Shown: positions 8,663 through 17,146, counted from the stretch's first letter. The stretch is 64,000 bases of DNA from Streptomyces sp. XM4193 (GCF_023072595.1 NZ_JALLGK010000003.1:434001-498000); one strand, 5' to 3'. Notes: generated by a model from the letters alone, not told the origin. Program-made: numbers and translations.

Positions 8663-9141
8663 GCCGGGCGGCGAGCCGCGGACTCGCCCGTACGGCGCGG
8701 GAGTCGAGATTGCGCGGGGCTCCGTGCGTACGGGCGTCCGCGAACCGAACCGCAAGTGTCACGGCACCGCAAAGTGGGGTTAACACCGGTACGGCACTGT
8801 GGTGGTTGTCGGCATCGCAGCCGACACAGCGGCGCCAAGCTTCCGGAGCGGCTCCCGGACTCGTTGGCGGCCCGGCACACGACGCACTCTGACGCGTCTG
8901 TGCCCGGCGGGAGTCGCCGTCGTCCCGCTCCCGGTGGTCTGTCCACCGGGGGTGCGGCGGCTCCCGCCCCACCTCTTCCGCCCCCACCTCTCCCTGCCCT
9001 TCGGGCGTTGCGGTTCGACGCAGGTGCCGGGCGGGACACGGGAGTTGCCGGGTGCGAGTCGACGGGGCGCGGGATGTCCTCGGCGCGGACCGCTTCGTGG
9101 CGGACGCCCCGGACGGTGCGCGCCGCCGCTTCCGGGGCTCG
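8663..9141. other. Gene-free stretch after cystathionine beta-synthase
   Basis: About 480 bases. CGCCCGTACG at 8685-8694 pairs perfectly with 8727-8736 across a long loop and may end the upstream transcript. A second hairpin, TGTCGGC-atcgca-GCCGACA (8817-8836), stands alone about 80 bases further on. Open frames here have neither ribosome sites nor protein-like composition. A small RNA cannot be excluded. Confidence 0.45.
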
Positions 9142-9567
9142 CTACCAGTCGGTCTCGGTCTCGCCGTGCTCCTTCTGCCTCCTGGTCCAGGACACCCGCC
9201 CGATCGAGTAGACCGCGTTCACCCCGACGATGCCCAACCAGGCGGTGGCGAGCCCCGGCAGGCCCGCGTTGACCACCGCGATCGCCGACAGCGGGATCGC
9301 CAGGACCAGGCTGAGCACCGCCAGCCCGAATGTCGCTCCCAGTCCGCTGATGACCGGTCCCTCCGTCTGTGTGCTGCCCCGTGCGATGGCCATCTGCTGC
9401 TCGGCCAACTGCCTGCGCACACGCTTGTCCACCACCGAGTCGACCTTGTGGTCGAGCTTCTCGATGAAGGAGTCGACGAGCTCGGACTCGTACTCCGGGC
9501 CGAGGTCCTTGCGCGTCTGCAGCGTGGCGTCGAGCTCCTTCCGGAGCTCCGGTTCCTGGTGGTCCAT
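9142..9567 (-). CDS. Small membrane protein with two transmembrane helices
   Basis: 141 residues. The first 70 are charged and helical (MDHQEPELRKELDATLQTRK onwards). Two hydrophobic segments follow at about 78-98 and 100-120, ending in a basic and acidic tail. This layout (soluble N-terminal helix, two-helix membrane hairpin) resembles many conserved actinobacterial proteins of unknown function. No Shine-Dalgarno is visible. Instead TAGCGT (9579-9574) sits six bases before the ATG, the arrangement of a leaderless promoter. It faces away from the RpiR regulator and is probably a single-gene transcript. Function unknown. Confidence 0.8.
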   Translation of the reverse strand: MDHQEPELRKELDATLQTRKDLGPEYESELVDSFIEKLDHKVDSVVDKRVRRQLAEQQMAIARGSTQTEGPVISGLGATFGLAVLSLVLAIPLSAIAVVNAGLPGLATAWLGIVGVNAVYSIGRVSWTRRQKEHGETETDW

Positions 9568-9573
9568 GAGGCA

Positions 9574-9579
9574 ACGCTA
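9574..9579 (-). promoter_or_regulatory. -10 box of a likely leaderless promoter
   Basis: TAGCGT on the minus strand ends six bases before the ATG of the small membrane protein. No ribosome site lies between. Confidence 0.5.
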
Positions 9580-9783
9580 GACCGCGGGACCGGCCGCCGG
9601 CAGTGGTGCTAACCCCCCAGTCGTCCCCGAGTTCCACTCAGTTCCGGACTGCGGCTTTCCGCAGCGGGCCGGGTCGGCGCGAGGGGTTCCGTACGGCCGG
9701 CGCGGGGACTCGTACGGTCACGCGCGGCCCCGTGCCCACGGCAGCCGCCCGGCGCGGAACGCCGGGACCGGCGCGGCTTGCCC

Positions 9784-9805
9784 CTCTGCATGGAGTCATG
9801 CAGAG
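9784..9805. promoter_or_regulatory. Inverted repeat upstream of the RpiR-type regulator
   Basis: CTCTGCATG and CATGCAGAG flank a four-base spacer, a perfect 9-bp dyad. A related half-site-like string (gtcatgagttgatgaat) follows directly. It is centred about 78 bases before the regulator start and may be its own operator. The TGCATG...CATGCA core also resembles the general look of arginine-repressor boxes. Confidence 0.5.
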
Positions 9806-9871
9806 TCATGAGTTGATGAATGGCGGTGGGTCTTTCGTGACGGGCGCGGGCCGGACGGCGGCGAGGTACAG

Positions 9872-10717
9872 GTGAACGGTGTGAGCGGAGCGAGCACACG
9901 GCTGCAGAGGCTCTTCGAGGGCCACCGGCTGACGCCGACCCAGCGGCGGATCGCGCAGTGCCTGGTGCGCAGGGCCGGCGACGCGCCGTTCCTCTCCAGC
10001 GTCGAACTCGCGGAGCTCGCCGGCGTCAGCCAGCCCTCGGTGACCAGGTTCGCCGTCGCGCTCGGCTTCGACGGTTATCCCGGGCTGCGCCGCCATCTGC
10101 GCGAGCACGGCCCGACCGGGACCGAGGACGCGGGCCCGCCCGGCGACAACAGCTACCAGCAGGCCATCCACGCCGAGATCGAGAATCTGCGGTTGCTCGC
10201 CGCACAGCTCGCGGATCCCGTTCCGGTGGCCGAGGCCGGTGCCCTGCTCGCGGCCTCACGTCCGCTGCCGGTGCTCGGGCTGCGGGCCGCGTCGGCCCAG
10301 GCGCGCGGCTTCGCCTACTTCGCCGCGAAGGTCCACCCCGACGTACGCCTGCTCGACGAGGGCGGCACGATGCTCGCCGACCGTATCGACGCGGCGGTTC
10401 GGGCGGGCGCGAGCGCGCTGCTGTGCTTCGCGCTGCCGCGCCACCCCCGGGAGGTCGCGGCGGCGCTGGACCAGGCGCGCACGGCGGGGCTGCGGGTGGT
10501 GACGGTGGCCGACAGCGCCTTCGCGCCCGTCGCGGGCAGCGGGGACATCCTGCTTCCGGCCGCCGTCGGCACCGGCCTCGCCTTCGACACCGCCTGCGCT
10601 CCGATGCTGCTGGGACGTGCGTTGCTGGAAGCGATCTGCGACCAACTTCCGCAAGCGCAGGCTCGGTTGGAGGAGTTCGACGCCAGAGCGACCGAGCGGG
10701 GCCTTTTCCTGGAGTGA
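9872..10717 (+). CDS. MurR/RpiR-family transcriptional regulator with SIS domain
   Basis: DNA-binding regulator sensing a phosphosugar. The protein is 281 residues. The N-terminal helix-turn-helix (about 12-85) contains the family signature LSSVELAELAGVSQPSVTRF. The C-terminal SIS domain (about 115-260) carries the sugar-binding pattern around VLGLRAASAQARGFAYF and LCFALPRHPREV. The GTG at 9872 is used; a second GTG lies three codons later. No ribosome site is strong. No sugar catabolic gene is adjacent on the same strand, so its target cannot be read from the context; it may act at distant loci. The upstream dyad suggests autoregulation. Confidence 0.87.
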   Translation: MNGVSGASTRLQRLFEGHRLTPTQRRIAQCLVRRAGDAPFLSSVELAELAGVSQPSVTRFAVALGFDGYPGLRRHLREHGPTGTEDAGPPGDNSYQQAIHAEIENLRLLAAQLADPVPVAEAGALLAASRPLPVLGLRAASAQARGFAYFAAKVHPDVRLLDEGGTMLADRIDAAVRAGASALLCFALPRHPREVAAALDQARTAGLRVVTVADSAFAPVAGSGDILLPAAVGTGLAFDTACAPMLLGRALLEAICDQLPQAQARLEEFDARATERGLFLE

Positions 10718-10835
10718 GCCGGCGGCCGGGCGGAGAGTCCGTCGGAGAGGCCGGGCGAGCACGGTGGGCCGGTACTCGCCGGGGCGGGGATGCGACTGCG
10801 TGCAGCCGGCCCGGGGCCGGGGGCGGGGTGCGCGC

Positions 10836-11153
10836 TCAGCGCAGGGCGGCGGCGTGCTCGTCCAGCAGGGCCAGCGCTCGTGCCGGATCGCCCGGAGCGC
10901 CGCGCTCGGCGAGCACGGCGGCAAGATCGTGCCCCACCACCGCGAGCTGGTCGCCCGCGGTGAACTCACCGACGCGGGGCAGCGGGCGGGGCACCGTACC
11001 GGGCTCCTCCAACTGCTGGGCCCACCGGGCGAGTTCGCAGGACAGGGCGTACGCCGCCTCGGCCGCGCCGCGCCGCAGCGCGCTCTGCGGCAGGGCACGC
11101 ACACGGTCGGCGAGCCTGTCCACGGCTGTCGCGAGGGCGGTCACATCGGGCAC
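10836..11153 (-). CDS. Small conserved hypothetical protein, all-helical
   Basis: 105 residues, rich in Ala, Leu and Arg and predicted to be helical (repeated heptad-like leucines from residue 5 to 60). No catalytic motif or membrane segment. The GTG start at 11153 has no Shine-Dalgarno, but TAGGGT (11165-11160) lies six bases upstream, which supports a leaderless transcript and this start. It converges with the RpiR gene and diverges from the DUF4287-like gene. Function unknown. Confidence 0.65.
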   Translation of the reverse strand: MPDVTALATAVDRLADRVRALPQSALRRGAAEAAYALSCELARWAQQLEEPGTVPRPLPRVGEFTAGDQLAVVGHDLAAVLAERGAPGDPARALALLDEHAAALR

Positions 11154-11248
11154 GGCGCAACCCTATGCGCCCCCGAGGCAGTGTTGCCAACGTCCGCGGG
11201 GTCGGGCACGGTTGCCGGAAGGCTCTGCGAACGCCTCCGGAGGCGCCG

Positions 11249-11482
11249 ATGTCCCAGGTCTTCGACGAAGCAACTCACCGGAATCTGCTCGCCCGCATCC
11301 CCGACTGCACCGGCCACGAAGTCGGCTACTGGCTCCGCGTGGTGGACGAGGGCCCTGCCCTCTCCCGCTTCGAGGAGAAAATCGGCTGGCTTCGCGGGGA
11401 GCACCAGCTCGCCCGCGGCCACGCCAAGGCGATCGTCGTCGAACACGACAGAAGGAGGGGCCGGGCGGCGCGCAGATACTGA
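11249..11482 (+). CDS. DUF4287-like small protein
   Basis: 77 residues beginning MSQVFDEATHRNLLARIPDC. The pattern THR(N/D)LLARIP...GHEVGYWL...DEGPALSRFEEK...WLR...HGHAKAIV is that of small actinobacterial proteins in the DUF4287 group. In that group the chain is a helical unit, in some cases fused to DUF5655. The ATG at 11249 is preceded by GGAGG (11239-11243), which decides the start over the longer frame opening at 11165. The gene ends before a strong bidirectional terminator. Function unknown; likely cytoplasmic. Confidence 0.8.
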   Translation: MSQVFDEATHRNLLARIPDCTGHEVGYWLRVVDEGPALSRFEEKIGWLRGEHQLARGHAKAIVVEHDRRRGRAARRY

Positions 11483-11520
11483 ACGCCGACCACGACCGCG
11501 TCCTGTCGGTGGAGACACGA

Positions 11521-11558
11521 CGGAGGGCCTGCGGGAAGCTTCTCCCGCAGGCCCTCCG
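11521..11558. terminator. Bidirectional terminator
   Basis: Perfect 16-bp stem (11521-11536 with 11543-11558) closed by a six-base loop, between the DUF4287-like gene and the convergent BAX-inhibitor-like gene. Confidence 0.9.
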
Positions 11559-11596
11559 TTCGTCACTGCCCGGCACTGCCGGTGAGCGGCGTGGCC

Positions 11597-12442
11597 TCAG
11601 TCGCTGTTGAGGATCCAGGCCAGGCGCAGGAACTCGAAGTAGATCCAGGCCAGGGTCACCGTCAGACCGAAGGCGGCCAGCCAGGACTCCTTGGCCGGGG
11701 CGCCGTAGGCGATGCCGTCCTCGACCTGCTTGAAGTCCAGGGCGAGGAAGAGCGCCGCGATGCAGACACCGGCGATGCCCATCAGGATGCCGACCCAGCC
11801 GGTGCGGAATCCCATGCCGTCGCCGGCACCGAAGAGCGCGAAGCCGAGGTTGACCAGCGAGAGGACCGCGTAGCCGATACCGGCAGCGATGGCGAACCGC
11901 ATGAAGCGGCGGTTCACCTGGATGATGCCGGTCCGGTAGAGGAACAGCACGGCCGCGAAGACCGCCATGGTGCCGATGACCGCCTGCATGGCGGCGCCGG
12001 GCGCCCACTTGTTGACGAAGTTGCTCATCGCGCCGAGGAAGATGCCCTCCGCCACGGCGTAACCGAGGATGATCCCCGGCGACGGCTCGCGCTTGAAGGA
12101 CTGCCAGAGGCCGAGACCCATGGCCACGAGCGCGCCGACGATGGCGATGCCCATGCCCAGGTTGAGGATCCAGGCGACGGCCGCGGCGGCGACGACGGTG
12201 CCCAGCGTGATCGCGGTCTTGGAGACGACGTTGTCCATCGTCATCCGGTCGGACTGCGGCGGGGCGGCGGGCGGGAAGCCCGCGGTGCCCGGCTGGGGCT
12301 GTGCGTAGGGGTTGTTCGCGTAGGGGTTCGCCGCGGGGGCGCCCTGGGCATAGGGATTCCCGGCCTGCGGGCCGGCGTTGAAGCCCGCCTGGCCTCCCTG
12401 GCCGATTCCCCGTCGCGAGAAGACCGGGTTACTGCTCCTCAT
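11597..12442 (-). CDS. BAX inhibitor-1/YccA-like integral membrane protein
   Basis: 281 residues with the start at 12442 (ATG, strong GGAGGAG site seven bases upstream). The first 65 residues are a cytoplasmic Gly/Asn/Pro/Tyr-rich tail (repeats such as NPYAQ, NPYANNPYAQ). Then come seven hydrophobic helices (about 82-275) with the family-typical TAALFLALDFKQVE region and a C-terminal LAWIYFEFLRLAWILNSD. This matches the Bax1-I family. Bacterial members are proposed calcium or proton-leak channels, but this one's function is not established. It is probably monocistronic, with its own terminator. Confidence 0.88.
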   Translation of the reverse strand: MRSSNPVFSRRGIGQGGQAGFNAGPQAGNPYAQGAPAANPYANNPYAQPQPGTAGFPPAAPPQSDRMTMDNVVSKTAITLGTVVAAAAVAWILNLGMGIAIVGALVAMGLGLWQSFKREPSPGIILGYAVAEGIFLGAMSNFVNKWAPGAAMQAVIGTMAVFAAVLFLYRTGIIQVNRRFMRFAIAAGIGYAVLSLVNLGFALFGAGDGMGFRTGWVGILMGIAGVCIAALFLALDFKQVEDGIAYGAPAKESWLAAFGLTVTLAWIYFEFLRLAWILNSD

Positions 12443-12793
12443 CTCACTCCTCCATGGCCGCACGGCACGGCCTTGCGTACAAGAGTAATGGGTTAGCAAA
12501 GACCGCACGCTAGTGCACCGGTGAGAACGAAAGGAAGCCTTGTTTTGTTCCGGTTCTGTTCCGGGTTCCGGCGGCGTCCCGTCCGAGGGGCCGGTGCGCG
12601 GTGACGGTTCGGGTCCGCGGAGGGCCGGTTCGGCCGTACGGGAGGCCGCGAGTCGTCCCCGCGGCCGACCGGCCGCAAGCGGCTTGCGGTGACGGGGTGT
12701 TGCGAGCCGCATCACACCGGGAGGACCGTGACCTGTGCACTACGCGCGGGTAGCTTCCCAGACAGTCAGCCCTTCCCCGTCTCTGGAGCCGTC
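12443..12793. other. Divergent intergenic region
   Basis: About 350 bases between the BAX-inhibitor-like gene and the thiolase. A lower-GC patch next to the former (about 12480-12560) contains possible -10 sequences on the minus strand and a run of ttccggttctgttccggg. No gene was found. Confidence 0.45.
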
Positions 12794-14014
12794 ATGCCCG
12801 AAGCAGTGATCGTTTCTACCGCCCGCTCGCCGATCGGCCGTGCGTTCAAGGGGTCGCTCAAGGACGTCCGCCCCGACGATCTGACCACGGAGATCATCGC
12901 GGCCGCTCTCGCCAAGGTGCCCGAGCTCGACCCGCGCGACATCGACGATCTGATGCTCGGCTGCGGCCTGCCCGGTGGCGAGCAGGGCCACAACCTCGGC
13001 CGGGTGGTCGCCGTGCAGCTGGGGATGGACCACCTTCCGGGCTGCACCATCACCCGTTACTGCTCCTCCTCGCTCCAGACGACGCGGATGGCGCTGCACG
13101 CGATCAAGGCCGGTGAGGGCGACGTCTTCATCTCGGCCGGCGTGGAGACCGTCTCGCGCAGCGTCAACGGCACCTCCGACGGGATGCCCGGCACCCACAA
13201 CCCAATCTTCGAGGAGGCCGAGGCCCGCACCGCCGCGCGCGCCCAGGAGAGCGGTACGACCTGGACCGACCCCCGCGAGGACGGAAAGGTCCCGGACGTC
13301 TACATCGCCATGGGTCAGACCGCCGAGAACCTGGCGCGCGCCAAGGGCGTGACCCGCCGCGACATGGACGAGTTCGGCGTGCGTTCGCAGAACCTCGCCG
13401 AGAAGGCCATCGCGGCCGGCTTCTGGGAGCGCGAGATCACGCCGATCACGACTCCGGACGGCACGGTCGTCAGCCGGGACGACGGTCCGCGCGCGGGGGT
13501 GACGCTGGAGGGCGTCGAGGGTCTGAAGCCCGCTTTCCGCCCCGACGGGATGATCACGGCCGGCAACTGCTGTCCGCTCAACGACGGTGCCGCCGCCCTG
13601 GTCGTCATGTCCGACACCAAGGCGCGCGAGCTGGGCCTGACCCCGCTCGCCCGGGTCGTCTCCACCGGAGTCTCCGGCCTGTCCCCGGAGATCATGGGGT
13701 ACGGCCCGGTGGAGGCCAGCAAGCAGGCGCTCTCGCGGGCCGGCCTGTCGGTCTCCGACATCGATCTGGTGGAGATCAACGAGGCGTTCGCCGCCCAGGT
13801 CATCCCCTCGTACCGGGACCTGGGCATCGAGGAGGACAGGCTGAACGTCAACGGTGGTGCCATCGCCGTCGGCCACCCCTTCGGCATGACCGGCGCCCGT
13901 ATCACCACGACGCTGATCAACTCGCTGCAGTGGCACGACAAGCAGTTCGGCCTGGAGACCATGTGCGTCGGCGGCGGCCAGGGCATGGCGATGGTGATCG
14001 AGCGCCTGAGCTGA
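12794..14014 (+). CDS. Acetyl-CoA acyltransferase (thiolase)
   Basis: Catalyses thiolytic cleavage of 3-ketoacyl-CoA or the reverse Claisen condensation; cytoplasmic. The protein is 406 residues from the ATG at 12794 (GGAG site seven bases upstream). The nucleophilic Cys is C90 in ITRYCSSS. The C-terminal signatures NVNGGAIAVGHPFGMTGAR (catalytic His) and CVGGGQGMAM (second Cys) are intact. The motif set and length fit FadA-type 3-ketoacyl-CoA thiolases as well as acetoacetyl-CoA thiolases, and the sequence alone does not separate them. Monocistronic, followed by a terminator. Confidence 0.93.
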   Translation: MPEAVIVSTARSPIGRAFKGSLKDVRPDDLTTEIIAAALAKVPELDPRDIDDLMLGCGLPGGEQGHNLGRVVAVQLGMDHLPGCTITRYCSSSLQTTRMALHAIKAGEGDVFISAGVETVSRSVNGTSDGMPGTHNPIFEEAEARTAARAQESGTTWTDPREDGKVPDVYIAMGQTAENLARAKGVTRRDMDEFGVRSQNLAEKAIAAGFWEREITPITTPDGTVVSRDDGPRAGVTLEGVEGLKPAFRPDGMITAGNCCPLNDGAAALVVMSDTKARELGLTPLARVVSTGVSGLSPEIMGYGPVEASKQALSRAGLSVSDIDLVEINEAFAAQVIPSYRDLGIEEDRLNVNGGAIAVGHPFGMTGARITTTLINSLQWHDKQFGLETMCVGGGQGMAMVIERLS

Positions 14015-14073
14015 CGCCTCGGGGCCGGCGCGGCGGGCAGGACCGGCGTTCCGGACGGGCGACGTGACGCCCT

Positions 14074-14116
14074 GGTGGCGGGAAATGTCGATACGGCATT
14101 CCCCGCCACCTTTTAT
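14074..14116 (+). terminator. Terminator after the thiolase, with T-run
   Basis: GGTGGCGGG (14074-14082) pairs with CCCGCCACC (14102-14110), with AATG/CATT extending the stem, followed by TTTTATTT. It is one of the few intrinsic terminators in the window with a clear U-tract. Confidence 0.85.
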
Positions 14117-14402
14117 TTCTACTCACGGTAGTTGTTGCCGAGCTTTGAGTGATTGTTTTTGGTTGTTCTTTGTTCGCGCTGTTGCGTGGGTCACTTGTGT
14201 GTCACGGGGGCTGCGGAAGTTCGGGGCGGATGTGATGTTTAACCCGGCGGCTGTTTGTTTTGCCTGCTCGGGCGGGGGATGAAGAAGATCAAATAGCCAA
14301 TATTGGCCGGATTTACCCGGTTTGCGGGTTGGTTCGACAGGTGTCGTGCGGAATCCTGCGGTAGTAATTCCTAGGACCGGAAGCCGAGTACTGGAGAAAG
14401 TC
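14117..14402. other. AT-rich intergenic region with a palindrome
   Basis: About 285 bases of unusually low GC for this chromosome, with T- and GTT-rich runs (14125-14190). It contains the perfect 12-bp palindrome GCCAATATTGGC at 14296-14307, about 95 bases before the next start. No credible coding frame. It probably carries the promoter and regulatory sites of the following gene; a small RNA is possible. Confidence 0.5.
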
Positions 14403-15392
14403 GTGAGCGCTATAACCCTGATCCTGCTGCTGGTCGCCGTGGTGGCCGCGGTGGCCGCATGTGCCGCCGCCCGCCACGCACGCGGCCTGCGCCGCGAGAT
14501 CTCGGGGCTGCGCGAGGAGCTTCTCGCCGCCCGGGTCGCGGTACCCGCCGCTCGACACACTCCCGCTCTGGAAGAGGTCAGAGCTGTAGTGGCCGACGCA
14601 CTCGCCGAGGAGCGCGAGCGCGAGCTCGCCGAGGCGCGTGCCTTCTGGGCAGCCCAGGAGGCACGCGAGGAGGAGGACGGCGTGCCGTACGCCTTCTCCG
14701 GTCTGGAGTACGAGAGCGCCGGCCACGACGGCGGCCTCGACCACACCGGTTTCAGCGACTACGGGTCCGCCGTGGACGCCGCGCTGCTCGACGCGCTGCT
14801 GGGCGAGCCCGGCCCCGAGTCCGCCGGCGGCCCGGGCGGGGACGTGCGTCCCTTCCTGCCGCGGCAGACGAACGCCGACGATCTGAACGCCGACGCCCTG
14901 GAGGCCGAGGCTCTGAACACCGACCTCCCGGACGCGCGCGACAGCGCCGGTACGAGCGGTGCGGCGGAGTCCGAGGCCCGACGGGCCGCCCGTCGCCGCC
15001 ACCCCTCGGACCCCAACTACTCGCTCTCGGGCGAGCCGGTCGTACCGGCCCAGGCCGTCGCGCCCGAGTCCGCTGCCGGCTCCGCGCCGCACGGCGACCA
15101 CGACCACACGATCGAGCGGCTCGGCCACCTCGCCGACGAGGGCACCGCGCTCTCCGACGTGCGCAGCGGACCGCTGGGCACCCTGGACGTCTACGTCTTC
15201 GCCGACGACACCACCGTCTGTCTCACGCCGGGGCACCGGGAGACCGTGGACCGCATCTCCCGCGCACTGGACGAGGGCGTGACACCGGTGCTGCTCGGCG
15301 GCTCGGGCGTCTCCGGCGCGTACGCGCTGACCTTCGCCTGCGGCGAGGAGACGGTGTACGTCCTCGCCGACCGCGTGATCGCCTCGCGCTGA
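14403..15392 (+). CDS. Membrane-anchored hypothetical protein with coiled coil
   Basis: 329 residues from the GTG at 14403 (GGAG site seven bases upstream). Residues 3-21 form a single N-terminal membrane helix. Residues 25-80 are a charged, Glu/Arg-rich coiled-coil region. The middle (about 95-230) is Asp/Glu/Ala-rich and disordered. The last 90 residues look folded (LGTLDVYVFADDTTVCLTPG ... ETVYVLADRVIAS). No enzyme motif was recognised. The odd AT-rich upstream region with a palindrome suggests specific regulation. Function unknown. Confidence 0.75.
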   Translation: MSAITLILLLVAVVAAVAACAAARHARGLRREISGLREELLAARVAVPAARHTPALEEVRAVVADALAEERERELAEARAFWAAQEAREEEDGVPYAFSGLEYESAGHDGGLDHTGFSDYGSAVDAALLDALLGEPGPESAGGPGGDVRPFLPRQTNADDLNADALEAEALNTDLPDARDSAGTSGAAESEARRAARRRHPSDPNYSLSGEPVVPAQAVAPESAAGSAPHGDHDHTIERLGHLADEGTALSDVRSGPLGTLDVYVFADDTTVCLTPGHRETVDRISRALDEGVTPVLLGGSGVSGAYALTFACGEETVYVLADRVIASR

Positions 15393-15544
15393 GGCGGCCG
15401 GGGCTCGCGCACCGAACCGGCAGGCGCGTACGGCCCGTTCGGAGCCCGCCGCGGCGCCCCGCCGACCAGCCCCGCCCGTCCCGTCCTCCCCGCCCGTCCG
15501 CGCTGTCGGCACCTCGGTGTCGAGCGCGGGCGGGCGTTCGTGTG

Positions 15545-15650
15545 CCGGTCTCCGGCCGCTCCCGCTCCCGGTCGCTCCGGTCGTTCCAGCCGCTCCCGCT
15601 CCGGCCGCTCCCGCTCCCGCTCCCGCGGTCCGAGCGGCTCGGCCCGGCGG
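15545..15650. repeat. CCGCTCCCG-type low-complexity repeat
   Basis: Degenerate tandem units of ccggccgctcccgctcc between two convergent genes. An imperfect stem (about 15487-15537) just before it could act as a terminator. Confidence 0.5.
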
Positions 15651-15657
15651 TCGCGGC

Positions 15658-17037
15658 TCAGAGGGCGGTCAGGGCGTTGGTGCACGAGCCGCCGGACTCG
15701 GCCACCAGCTCCGCGGTGGACTGCGCTGGCCGGACGGTGGCGAAGCGGACCGTCCCCGCCTCGTCGGCGGTGTAGCCGTAGACGGCGGGTCTGGGCAGGC
15801 TGTTGTAGCTGAACGGGTTGGAGAAGTAGTAGGCCCCCGTGTCCAGCAGCGCCACCAGATCGTCCGCCGCCAGCGCCGGCATGCTGCGGTCGCGGGCCAC
15901 CAGGTCGCCCGCGAAGCAGCACGGCCCGGCGACGTCCTGGGCGAGGTCCGGCTCGTGCTTGCGCAGTCCGGCGCTGTCGTACGCGTCGATCCGCAGCGGC
16001 CAGGACTCCGGTGCGAACACGGTGCGCACCGCGGTCTGGGCGCCGGCGTGCGTCACGGCGATCGCCCGGCCGCCGGCGGACTTCACGTACTCGACGCGGG
16101 CCAGGGTCGTGCCCGCCTTGGCCGCCAGTGATCTGCCGAACTCGGTGACCAGCGCGTACCGGCCGTCGAAGAGCCCCGGTGTGCGCTCGCGCAGCAGTCG
16201 GGCGTACTGGGCGAAGGTGGGGTCGGTCCGGTCGGAGGCGAAGTTCACCGGGAGCCCGCCGCCGATGTCGATGCCGGTGATCTGCTGATGCCCCGCCGCC
16301 GCGTTGACCTCCTCCGCGAGCGCGTACACGGCGGCCACGCCCTCGGCCATCAGGGGAAGCGGTATCCCCTGCGAACCGGTGTGCACATGGAGGCGGTTGA
16401 GCCACGGGCGCTGCCGACAGGCGTCCAGCACCCAGTCGCGGGCGCCCTCGTCGGCCAGGGCCACGCCGAACTTGGAGGTGGCGGTGGCGGTGCTCATGGC
16501 GTCGATGCTGCCCGCGCCGAGCTGCGGGTTGATCCGCAGGCCGACGGGCGGCAGCGGGTGCCCCGAAGGCAGTTCCCCGCGCAGCGAGTCCAGCCGGTCC
16601 AGCTCCTGGGGGTTGTCCACGTTGATCGCGACGCCGAGGCGCAGCGCCTCGCGGAGCTCCTCGGCGGTCTTGGCGGGGGAGTCCAGCACGGTGCGCCGCG
16701 GGGCGACGCCGGCGGCGCGGGCGAGCGCCGATTCGCCGGGGCTCGCCACCTCGCAGCCCAGGCCCAGCTCGTCGAGCAGCCGCAGCACGGGGACCAGCGG
16801 GGCAGCCTTGACCGCGAACGCGTGCAGCACCTGCTGCCCCGGCGCGGTGACCTCCTCGAACGCGGCGTGCAGGGCGCCGGCGGACTCGCGCAGCGCCGCC
16901 GTGTCCAGGAGTCCGGCGACGGGCTGTTCGGCCGTCACCAGTCCCTGCCGTACGGCCGCCGCCACGGCTGCGTCCCTGCGTGCGGCACGGGCGCGGTCGG
17001 CCGGGGAGTCGTCGTCGAGGTGCGGTGTGTCGTTCAT
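15658..17037 (-). CDS. PLP-dependent decarboxylase, diaminopimelate/ornithine decarboxylase fold
   Basis: 459 residues of the fold-type III (alanine racemase-like) decarboxylase family. The PLP lysine is in HAFAVKAAPL (about residue 74). The phosphate and glycine-rich loop ITGIDIGGGLPVNF lies near 245, and the C-terminal active-site Cys/Asp region around GPCCFAGDLV (about 372) follows. LysA and ornithine decarboxylases share these motifs. The residues that decide the substrate cannot be judged by eye, and a lysA proper would be expected elsewhere. It is transcribed divergently from hutU, sharing a short promoter region, which suggests a link to amino-acid catabolism. No ribosome site is strong. 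Confidence 0.85.
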   Translation of the reverse strand: MNDTPHLDDDSPADRARAARRDAAVAAAVRQGLVTAEQPVAGLLDTAALRESAGALHAAFEEVTAPGQQVLHAFAVKAAPLVPVLRLLDELGLGCEVASPGESALARAAGVAPRRTVLDSPAKTAEELREALRLGVAINVDNPQELDRLDSLRGELPSGHPLPPVGLRINPQLGAGSIDAMSTATATSKFGVALADEGARDWVLDACRQRPWLNRLHVHTGSQGIPLPLMAEGVAAVYALAEEVNAAAGHQQITGIDIGGGLPVNFASDRTDPTFAQYARLLRERTPGLFDGRYALVTEFGRSLAAKAGTTLARVEYVKSAGGRAIAVTHAGAQTAVRTVFAPESWPLRIDAYDSAGLRKHEPDLAQDVAGPCCFAGDLVARDRSMPALAADDLVALLDTGAYYFSNPFSYNSLPRPAVYGYTADEAGTVRFATVRPAQSTAELVAESGGSCTNALTAL

Positions 17038-17081
17038 GTGGTCGACCGTACGCGGTGCGCGGAAGTGGCCGGTGTGCGCTG

Positions 17082-17118
17082 TTGACTAGGTCTATTCAGT
17101 CCGTAAGGTGTCTGAATA
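17082..17118 (+). promoter_or_regulatory. hutU promoter with overlapping palindromic operator
   Basis: TTGACT (17082-17087) and TAAGGT (17104-17109), 16 bases apart, make a good vegetative promoter. TATTCAG (17093-17099) and CTGAATA (17112-17118) form a perfect 7-bp dyad that brackets the -10 box. A repressor bound there would block the polymerase. The hutU start is 29 bases downstream. The regulator is not known from this window. Confidence 0.6.
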
Positions 17119-17146
17119 TAGCCAGTCGAGGCGAGGAGGCACAGCG

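Noticed and set aside
14064..14282. Small plus-strand frame in the AT-rich gap after the thiolase
   Set aside because: It overlaps the terminator, has Cys/Trp/Phe-rich random text and no ribosome site.
15658..17037. Assignment as lysA (diaminopimelate decarboxylase)
   Set aside because: Motifs are shared by several fold-type III decarboxylases, and there is no lysine or threonine pathway gene nearby, so no symbol was given.
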